Origin: Clostridia bacterium
GTDB lineage: Bacteria; Bacillota; Clostridia; Oscillospirales; Acutalibacteraceae
NCBI GenBank assembly: GCA_900769535.1
Contig: CAAGHB010000050.1
Location: 1 to 13,500 of the forward strand
Length of the DNA stretch: 13,500 bases
Reading direction: 5' to 3'
Position numbers and translations under genes: made by a program
Shown: piece after piece, positions 1 through 4,743 of the stretch
Numbering within the stretch: the stretch's first letter is position 1
How the letters are laid out: each line of letters begins with the position of its first letter
Notes under the pieces: generated by a model
What the model was told of the DNA's origin: nothing
Databases searched by the model: none
Seen by the model: the letters and a program-made list of their open reading frames with translations, nothing else

Positions 1-78
1 GATTGATGAAATGCCATATTCTTTAAGTACGTCGAGGGTTTTTGCCTCGCGTCTTTCGTAACCTTCAAATTGTGCCAT
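1..78 (-). CDS. GGGtGRT-family protein, N-terminal fragment
   Basis: Only the first 26 codons are in the window; the gene runs off the left edge. The reading starts MAQFEGYERREAKTL and continues through DVLKEYGIS. This resembles the N-terminus of the GGGtGRT family, whose members begin with an F-x-x-YERR-like segment. The start is supported by a strong ribosome binding site (AGGGAGGT) ending about 8 bases upstream. The gene lies 18 bases downstream of the NifU-like gene on the same strand, so the two are almost certainly co-transcribed. From what I know of the family, this pairing with a NifU-like scaffold recurs in Clostridia, but the biochemical role of GGGtGRT proteins is not established. 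The call rests on a short N-terminus plus neighbourhood, so it is moderately sure. Confidence 0.72.
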   Translation of the reverse strand, partial: MAQFEGYERREAKTLDVLKEYGISSI

Positions 79-96
79 TTCGTAATACCTCCCTTA

Positions 97-789
97 TTAT
101 TCTTTACGAGGGTCAATGTACTTAACAGCGTCAGCAAAACGTCCGTATGTACCCTTTGACTGTTCGTAAGCGTCGTTCGGTTCGATGCCCTTCTTGATAA
201 GGTCGGTCATCTTGCCGAGGGAAACAAATTCGTAGCCGATAACCTGGTTGTCAGCGTCGAGAGCCATACGTGTGCAGTAGCCCTCGGTCATTTCGAGGTA
301 ACGAACACCCTTTGCCTTTGTTCCGTACATGGTACCAACCATTGAACGGAAACCTTTTCCGAGGTCTTCCATACCTGCGCCGATTACCAAGCCGTCCTCA
401 GAGAAAGCGGACTGTGAACGTCCGTAAACGATTTGGAGGAAGAGCTCTCTCATAGCGGTATTGATAGCATCACAAACGAGGTCGGTGTTGAGCGCTTCGA
501 GAACGGTCTTTCCGGGGAGGATTTCGGCAGCCATAGCAGCCGAGTGGGTCATACCCGAGCAACCAACGGTCTCAACGAGCGCCTCTTCGATAATGCCGTT
601 TTTAACGTTGAGCGAAAGTTTGCAGGCGCCCTGCTGGGGAGCGCACCAACCTACACCGTGAGTATAGGCGGAAATGTCCTTAATTTCCTTTGCTTGAACC
701 CATCTTCCTTCTTCGGGGATGGGAGCAGGACCATGGTCCGGACCTTTTGCAACAGGACACATGTGTTGAACTTCGAGTGAATAATTCAT
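97..789 (-). CDS. NifU-like iron-sulfur cluster assembly scaffold protein
   Basis: The product has 230 residues. Its core (about residues 40-110) resembles the IscU/NifU N-terminal scaffold fold: GACKLSLNVKNG-IIEEA, then TVGCSGMTHSAAMAAEIL, then GKTVLEAL. These match the Cys-containing strand, the second-Cys loop and the 'GK-x-x-x-EAL' helix of scaffolds that build Fe-S clusters in the cytosol before transfer to apoproteins. C56 and C77 align with the first two ligand cysteines. The Asp that usually follows the first Cys (C-G-D) is absent here (C56-K-L), and no Cys sits at the usual third position, although C106 and C172 are present. There is an N-terminal extension with C11 and C49, and a C-terminal region of about 100 residues beyond the scaffold core. 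The start has an AAGGAGT ribosome binding site about 6 bases upstream. It is the first gene of an operon continuing into the GGGtGRT gene. Scaffold function is inferred from family resemblance. Confidence 0.85.
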   Translation of the reverse strand: MNYSLEVQHMCPVAKGPDHGPAPIPEEGRWVQAKEIKDISAYTHGVGWCAPQQGACKLSLNVKNGIIEEALVETVGCSGMTHSAAMAAEILPGKTVLEALNTDLVCDAINTAMRELFLQIVYGRSQSAFSEDGLVIGAGMEDLGKGFRSMVGTMYGTKAKGVRYLEMTEGYCTRMALDADNQVIGYEFVSLGKMTDLIKKGIEPNDAYEQSKGTYGRFADAVKYIDPRKE

Positions 790-838
790 CTTGTTACTCC
801 TTTCAGTAATAAGCGAAACTTAAATTAAAGTCTCGACA

Positions 839-891
839 AAATTTGCTAAATAACATTATACATTTAAAGTCCGCTTAATTCAAGCAAATTT
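839..891. repeat. Perfect 9-base inverted repeat flanking the promoter (AAATTTGCT / AGCAAATTT)
   Basis: AAATTTGCT at 839-847 and its reverse complement at 883-891 lie 35 bases apart, one over the predicted transcript start and one abutting the -35 box. A further CAAATTT lies at 894-900 in direct repeat with the one at 885-891. The placement would suit a repressor gripping both ends of the promoter, but this is inference and such A+T-rich words can arise by chance. Confidence 0.4.
855..883 (-). promoter_or_regulatory. Sigma-A-like promoter for the NifU-like/GGGtGRT operon
   Basis: Read on the minus strand, TTGAAT (878-883) is separated by exactly 17 bases from a perfect TATAAT (855-860). The predicted transcript start is near 848, giving a leader of roughly 60 bases before the ATG at 789. 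No riboswitch-like structure is obvious in that short leader. Confidence 0.75.
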
Positions 892-915
892 CACAAATTT
901 ATGAGGAATTATGAA

Positions 916-945
916 CTTGCGACTTTTAACCTCGCAACTTTTAAG
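916..945. repeat. Imperfect tandem 15-base repeat upstream of the NifU-like promoter
   Basis: CTTGCGACTTTTAAC (916-930) is followed directly by CTCGCAACTTTTAAG (931-945), identical at 12 of 15 positions. It lies 33-62 bases upstream of the minus-strand -35 box, where an activator or UP-like element could sit. It has no coding role that I can see. Function is unknown. Confidence 0.35.
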
Positions 946-1024
946 CATTATGCCGTAAAAAGAGCCGAAAATATATATAAAATTATATTTATGAAAGAAA
1001 AACCGTATAAATTTAATAAAATAT

Positions 1025-1052
1025 TTGCAAAATTTGAAATATTTTATATAAT
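1025..1052 (+). promoter_or_regulatory. Sigma-A-like promoter for galE
   Basis: A perfect TATAAT at 1047-1052 is preceded at 16 bases by TTGCAA (1025-1030, 4 of 6 matches to consensus). The transcript would start near 1059, about 37 bases before the galE ATG. An alternative pair, TTGAAA (1034-1039) with TATAGA (1058-1063), is weaker. Confidence 0.6.
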
Positions 1053-1095
1053 TACATTATAGACATAAAGTAAGTATGAAAAAGGGGATAGAAAT

Positions 1096-2109
1096 ATGTC
1101 AATTTTAGTAACAGGCGGCGCCGGATATATCGGAAGTCATGCTTGCGTTGAGCTTCTCAACGCGGGATACGAGGTTGTCGTAGTTGACAATCTTTACAAT
1201 TCAAAGGAAGAGTCGCTTAACCGCGTTCAAAAAATCACGGGAAAGAGCTTAAAATTCTATGAATGTGACATTCGCGACGCCGAAGGTCTCGAAAAGGTAT
1301 TTACCGAAAATAAAATCGAATGTGTAATTCATTTCGCGGGATTAAAGGCGGTTGGCGAATCGTGCAAAATTCCGCTTGAATACTATGATAACAATATCGG
1401 TGGTACGGTAATTCTCTGTCAGGTAATGGCTAAAATGGGGGTAAAAAAGCTCGTTTTCTCCTCATCTGCCACGGTTTACGGCGATTCACCCATTCCTTAT
1501 CGCGAGGATATGCACGTTGGCCATTGTACCAACCCGTACGGAAGAACAAAGTACATGATTGAAGAGATTTTGCGTGACCTTTACGCATCCGATAACGAGT
1601 GGAGTATCGCCCTGCTTCGCTACTTCAATCCCATCGGCGCTCACGAATCGGGACTCATCGGCGAGGACCCCAACGGAATCCCGAACAACCTCTTGCCCTA
1701 CATATCCCAGGTCGCAATCGGTAAGCTTGCCTGCCTCTCTGTTTTCGGCGACGATTATAATACACCCGACGGAACAGGTGTGCGTGATTATATCCACGTA
1801 ACCGACCTCGCAATCGGCCACGTAAAAGCGGTCAAATATCTTGAATCCAGAACCGGCATTGATGCAATCAATCTCGGTGCAGGACGCGGTTACAGCGTTC
1901 TCGAATTGGTAAAAGCGTTTGAAAAGGCCTGCGGTCACGAAATCGCATATAAGATTGCACCCCGTCGTCCCGGCGACCTCGACGTTTCCTATGCCGACCC
2001 GCAGAAAGCAAAGGATTTACTCGGCTTCGAAACACAGCTCGACGTTGACAAAATGTGCGAGGACACTTGGCGTTGGCAGTCAAATAACCCCAACGGCTAC
2101 GATAAATAA
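1096..2109 (+). CDS. galE: UDP-glucose 4-epimerase
   Basis: This enzyme interconverts UDP-glucose and UDP-galactose in the cytosol using tightly bound NAD+. It is the last step of the Leloir pathway and supplies UDP-galactose for surface polysaccharides. The 337-residue product has the usual length. An N-terminal Rossmann fold carries [10 protein letters not shown] (residues 6-15, the G-x-x-G-x-x-G dinucleotide site). The DNLYNS segment follows at 31-36, [10 protein letters not shown] lies at 80-89, and the catalytic triad is S124 (in SSSATVYG), Y148 and K152 (Y-x-x-x-K in YGRTK). The later segments [24 protein letters not shown] and [12 protein letters not shown] are typical of GalE. The ATG is supported by AAGGGGAT, with 8 bases between GGGG and the start. 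The gene stands alone between its own promoter and a strong terminator; no other gal genes are adjacent. Confidence 0.96.
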   Translation: MSILVTGGAGYIGSHACVELLNAGYEVVVVDNLYNSKEESLNRVQKITGKSLKFYECDIRDAEGLEKVFTENKIECVIHFAGLKAVGESCKIPLEYYDNNIGGTVILCQVMAKMGVKKLVFSSSATVYGDSPIPYREDMHVGHCTNPYGRTKYMIEEILRDLYASDNEWSIALLRYFNPIGAHESGLIGEDPNGIPNNLLPYISQVAIGKLACLSVFGDDYNTPDGTGVRDYIHVTDLAIGHVKAVKYLESRTGIDAINLGAGRGYSVLELVKAFEKACGHEIAYKIAPRRPGDLDVSYADPQKAKDLLGFETQLDVDKMCEDTWRWQSNNPNGYDK

Positions 2110-2120
2110 AATTAAAAAAA

Positions 2121-2158
2121 TAAAAATGCCTTCCTCAAAAAAAGGAAGGCATTTTTTT
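2121..2158 (+). terminator. Intrinsic terminator after galE
   Basis: The arms AATGCCTTCCT (2125-2135) and AGGAAGGCATT (2143-2153) form a perfect 11-base-pair stem with a short A-rich loop, followed by a run of T. It starts within 20 bases of the galE stop codon. A-rich sequence on the 5' side means it could also work on the minus strand. Confidence 0.92.
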
Positions 2159-2192
2159 ATACTTTTTAGCCATAATAAATATCGGTGATAGA

Positions 2193-2378
2193 ATGAAAAG
2201 GGAAAAGAAGCGCGGTAAAAAAACAGAAACCGAAATGTCGGTAACAGCCATTTTAGGTCAGCCCGAAACGCCTTTTGATTTAGTCAATAAATACGGCACC
2301 TACGAAATTCAGCCGACCAATGATTCGGGTAATGAATTTCCTACAATTTCGCAAGGGTTGCCCAAGAGTAAGAAGTAG
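2193..2378 (+). CDS. Small hypothetical protein, 61 residues
   Basis: I do not assign a family. The N-terminus is very basic (MKREKKRGKKTETE). The rest is polar with several prolines and short motifs GQPETPFDLVNKYGTY and FPTISQGLP. There is no signal peptide, no membrane segment and no cysteine. Codon use resembles the neighbouring real genes, and the frame fills the space between the galE terminator and a hairpin just after its stop, which favours a real gene. The ribosome binding site is weak (GGTGA, 4 bases before the ATG). A second Met at residue 15 has no better site. A CATAAT at 2171-2176 could be part of a promoter but has no good -35. The 'PFDLVNKYGTYEIQPT...FPTI' stretch looks like a conserved core rather than random sequence. 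A cytosolic nucleic-acid-associated protein is possible from the basic N-terminus, but that is speculation. Confidence 0.6.
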   Translation: MKREKKRGKKTETEMSVTAILGQPETPFDLVNKYGTYEIQPTNDSGNEFPTISQGLPKSKK

Positions 2379-2384
2379 GCCGCA

Positions 2385-2406
2385 ATCGGCGGAATGGGCC
2401 GCCGAT
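2385..2406. other. GC-rich hairpin after the small ORF
   Basis: ATCGGCGG (2385-2392) and CCGCCGAT (2399-2406) form a perfect 8-base-pair stem with a 6-base loop, 6 bases after the stop codon of the small plus-strand gene. No T run follows on either strand, so it is not a classical terminator by itself. It may protect the 3' end or act together with the next hairpin. Confidence 0.45.
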
Positions 2407-2410
2407 ACAT

Positions 2411-2449
2411 ATAAAAAAGCGTAAAACTCTAAAACAGAGTTTTACGCTT
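2411..2449 (-). terminator. Intrinsic terminator ending the Ca2+-ATPase/cyclophilin operon, possibly bidirectional
   Basis: The arms at 2417-2430 and 2436-2449 form a perfect 14-base-pair stem (AAGCGTAAAACTCT and its complement) with a 5-base loop. On the minus strand it is followed by TTTTTTAT, a good U tract, and it begins 4 bases after the stop codon of the isomerase gene. On the plus strand the following GAATTTATTTTT is a weaker tract, so it may also stop transcripts of the small 61-residue gene. Confidence 0.88.
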
Positions 2450-2453
2450 GAAT

Positions 2454-3200
2454 TTATTTTTGAAGCAGATAATCGGCATTCATTTTTGCGCTAAGCATTT
2501 CGTCGTCGGAATTGTCCTGCTCCACTATAAAGCGGTCGATACCAACCTTTTTGCAAGCCGAAACAATTTGTTTTACGTCGATAACCTTTCCGTTTTCAAA
2601 TTCGGTTGTGATTCGTTCATTTTGGGACTTAATTTGTTTCAGATGAATGAGCTTTATTCGGTCAGCATATCTGCTTATAATGTCGCAGCTGTTGACGCCG
2701 CCAAAGTTGCACCAGCCCGTGTCGAGCTCGAAATAAACCTTTAACGAAGTGCCTTCAATCAGCTGCTCTAATATACTTTTTTCGCCGTCGAGTGTTTTCA
2801 TCTCGCCGTCGTGATTGTGAAAGTGAAATTCAATGCCTTCACGGCTCAGCATGTCGGCATATCGATTAAATTTATCGCAAACCGTCTTAACGCCGTAAAT
2901 GTTGTCGGGTACCTTTATCCAGGCGAGTACAGCCCGTTTGCAACCGAGCGCTTTGAACATATCTACCGTTTCGTCAAATTTTTCATCCGTCAGGTCATTT
3001 TCGCCGATATGAGCCGAATAAATTTCGAGCCCAAATTCGTCGCAAATTGCCTTGTATTCGACGGGGGATAAACAACCGAGTCCAGCTACTTCAACGCCGT
3101 TGTAGCCGATTTCAGCGACCTTTTCGAGCGTTTTTTTGGGATTTGCTTCAAAGCTTGCTCGTAGCGAAAACATTTGAATACCGAATTTATCCGTAATCAT
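2454..3200 (-). CDS. Sugar phosphate isomerase/epimerase-like TIM-barrel protein
   Basis: The 248-residue product belongs to the xylose isomerase-like TIM-barrel superfamily (AP endonuclease family 2). Members isomerise or epimerise sugars or inositol-derived substrates using a divalent metal. Visible landmarks are GIQMFSLR at the N-terminus, NGVEVAG (E37), SAHIG (H64), FHFHNHDGEM (H126, H128, H130), YFELDTGW (D160), LIHLK (H186) and FIVEQD (E228). These are the positions that usually form the metal and substrate site. There is no signal peptide, so it is cytosolic. It is the last gene of the four-gene unit and starts 3 bases after the stop of the lipoprotein cyclophilin gene, so translation is probably coupled; AAGGG lies 8 bases before the ATG, within the upstream gene. 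Substrate cannot be told from sequence, and nothing in the neighbourhood (ATPase, cyclophilins) points to a sugar pathway. Confidence 0.88.
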   Translation of the reverse strand: MITDKFGIQMFSLRASFEANPKKTLEKVAEIGYNGVEVAGLGCLSPVEYKAICDEFGLEIYSAHIGENDLTDEKFDETVDMFKALGCKRAVLAWIKVPDNIYGVKTVCDKFNRYADMLSREGIEFHFHNHDGEMKTLDGEKSILEQLIEGTSLKVYFELDTGWCNFGGVNSCDIISRYADRIKLIHLKQIKSQNERITTEFENGKVIDVKQIVSACKKVGIDRFIVEQDNSDDEMLSAKMNADYLLQK

Positions 3201-3203
3201 GTC

Positions 3204-4103
3204 TTAGCCCTTGTATTTAATGATTTCAGCGCTTTTGATTACAACATCTTTTACCGGCTTTTTATCACTGTCCACTTCAACAGCGGCAATAGCGTCAACA
3301 ATGTCCATGCCTTCATAAACCTGACCGAAAACGGTGTGACCGCCTACTGCTCTCCAAGCACCGTCAAGGTGAATGTTACCGCCTAAGCTTTCATAGAGGT
3401 CCCAAACCTCATCGGGAACAAATTCTGCATTAGGTATCATATTTGCGTCAATAAATTCCTTTACGTTAGGATACTGTGCGGTAAACTGTTCGCCGTAATA
3501 CTGAACGTACTGGTCATAGTAGCTTTCGAGATTTTTCTTTGTCGATTCATAGTCATAGTCTTCGCGTTTAATGTTGCCCGATACCTGATTTATAAAGAAT
3601 TGGCTGCCATTGGTGTCAACGTCTGAATTAGCCATAGCGAGTGAACCGCGAATGTTGATGAGCTTTTCGCAGAATTCGTCCTCGAAAGGTTCGCCCCAAA
3701 CGGATTCGCCGCCTGTACCGTTGCCCTTCGGGTCACCGCCTTGAATCATAAAGTCATTCCACACTCTGTGAAAAATAAGCCCGTCGTAGTATCCGTTTTT
3801 GATGTGAGTTTTAAAGTTTTCTACCGCCTTCGGAGCACCTTCGGGGAAAAGGCGGATATAAATGTCACCCATATTGGTGTGCAAAACGGCAACCTCTTCG
3901 CCATTTTCGGGCAGCTCTGTCTGGAATCCGTATTCCTTGTCGGCATAAGCGTTATTGAGCTCGTTTCGACCCATTACCGAATCGCTTGTGCCGGTTTTGG
4001 ACGAATCGTCTGCGGTGGCAGTAGTATTTTCCTTTCCGCAGGAAATCAGCGAGAACATCATAACTACCGCCATAACAACAGCGGCTATTCTGATTTTTTT
4101 CAT
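3204..4103 (-). CDS. Cyclophilin-type peptidyl-prolyl isomerase, surface lipoprotein
   Basis: This 299-residue protein should catalyse cis-trans isomerisation of prolyl bonds outside the cell membrane. Residues 1-22 form a lipoprotein signal: KK, a hydrophobic stretch, then the lipobox L-I-S-C with C22 as the lipidated residue. A Ser/Thr-rich linker follows to about residue 45. The cyclophilin domain runs from about residue 70 to the end, with FHRV (R113), F118, IQGGD (Q121), NGSQFFIN (F169/F170) and HTVFG (H256), matching the active-site positions of the family. Between the FFIN strand and HTVFG lie about 83 residues, against roughly 10 in human cyclophilin A. This insert is rich in Tyr, Asp and Glu (residues 174-252) and is an unusual expansion. 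The ribosome binding site is GGAGGAG. The stop lies 3 bases before the next gene; the cytosolic paralogue is 29 bases upstream. Confidence 0.95.
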   Translation of the reverse strand: MKKIRIAAVVMAVVMMFSLISCGKENTTATADDSSKTGTSDSVMGRNELNNAYADKEYGFQTELPENGEEVAVLHTNMGDIYIRLFPEGAPKAVENFKTHIKNGYYDGLIFHRVWNDFMIQGGDPKGNGTGGESVWGEPFEDEFCEKLINIRGSLAMANSDVDTNGSQFFINQVSGNIKREDYDYESTKKNLESYYDQYVQYYGEQFTAQYPNVKEFIDANMIPNAEFVPDEVWDLYESLGGNIHLDGAWRAVGGHTVFGQVYEGMDIVDAIAAVEVDSDKKPVKDVVIKSAEIIKYKG

Positions 4104-4132
4104 TTAAAAATCTCCTCCATTAAAGGATTATT

Positions 4133-4723
4133 TTATAAAACAGAAACTTCGATTTCGATAATTTTAACCTCGTCAAGCGGCTTATCTCGTCCATCGACGG
4201 CAACCGATGCAATCTTATTTACAATATCCATTCCGTCATACACCTGACCGAAAACGGTGTGATGATAGTCGAGCCAAGGAGTGCCGCCAACCTGCTTGTA
4301 AGCGGCAACGCAGTCGGCAGGATAGCTTTCGCTAAGCTCGCTCATTTGCTCAATCATGCTTTCGGGAGCAGTTGACGCGTGAACGATGAAGAACTGGCTT
4401 CCGTTGGTGCAGGGACCTGCATTAGCCATCGAAAGAGCACCGCAGAGATTGTGCAGCTCGGGGGTAAATTCGTCCTCAAAGCTCCTGCCCCAAATGGACT
4501 GACCACCCATACCTGTACCTGTCGGGTCGCCGCCCTGAATCATAAAGTCCTTTATAACGCGGTGAAAGATAATTCCGTTATAATATCCGTTTTTAGCGTG
4601 GGTTATAAAGTTTTCTACCGCCTTTGGAGCGTGTTGGGGAAAGAATTTTACCTTAATATCGCCAAGATTTGTCTTAATAACGGCGACTGTATCGTTTTTT
4701 ACCGGTGCTGAAAGCTGATTCAT
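4133..4723 (-). CDS. Cyclophilin-type peptidyl-prolyl isomerase, cytosolic
   Basis: The 196-residue protein is a single cyclophilin domain without signal peptide or membrane segment, so it should act on prolyl bonds in the cytosol. The catalytic set is complete: FHRV (R55), F60, IQGGD (Q63), GSQFFIV (F111/F112), W150 in TPWLDYHH, and H155 in HTVFG. The segment between FFIV and HTVFG is about 40 residues, longer than the compact form but shorter than in the lipoprotein paralogue next door. The two proteins share many blocks (HAPKAVENF or [13 protein letters not shown]-x-G, GGDP-x-G), which suggests a tandem duplication followed by gain of an export signal in one copy. AGGAGT lies 11 bases before the ATG, a rather long spacing, and the gene begins only 20 bases after the Ca2+-ATPase stop codon, so it is in the same transcript. 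Confidence 0.96.
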   Translation of the reverse strand: MNQLSAPVKNDTVAVIKTNLGDIKVKFFPQHAPKAVENFITHAKNGYYNGIIFHRVIKDFMIQGGDPTGTGMGGQSIWGRSFEDEFTPELHNLCGALSMANAGPCTNGSQFFIVHASTAPESMIEQMSELSESYPADCVAAYKQVGGTPWLDYHHTVFGQVYDGMDIVNKIASVAVDGRDKPLDEVKIIEIEVSVL

Positions 4724-4743
4724 GGTTGTATTTTACTCCTTTA

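Larger units (their letters stand above)
790..1095. other. Divergent intergenic region between the NifU-like gene and galE
   Basis: These 306 bases separate two divergent genes and are very A+T-rich. I find no coding potential or RNA gene. The region contains one promoter for each direction (855-883 minus, 1025-1052 plus), an inverted pair of AAATTTGCT boxes around the minus promoter, an imperfect 15-base direct repeat (916-945), and further copies of the AAATTTG heptamer. It probably carries regulatory sites for one or both genes. Confidence 0.7.

Noticed and set aside
790..1095. Riboswitch or small RNA in the divergent intergenic region
   Set aside because: The predicted leaders are only about 37-60 bases and I saw no conserved aptamer core or terminator-antiterminator pair.
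1486..1938. 150-codon open frame on the minus strand within galE
   Set aside because: It lies wholly inside a clear galE gene, has no ribosome binding site and its translation resembles no family; it is a shadow frame.
2061..2188. Possible coding extension of the alternative frame running through the galE terminator
   Set aside because: The frame translates the terminator hairpin and A-rich spacer, which is not credible coding sequence.
3741..4247. 168-codon plus-strand open frame across both cyclophilin genes
   Set aside because: It crosses the boundary between two well-supported minus-strand genes and encodes the antisense of their motifs.
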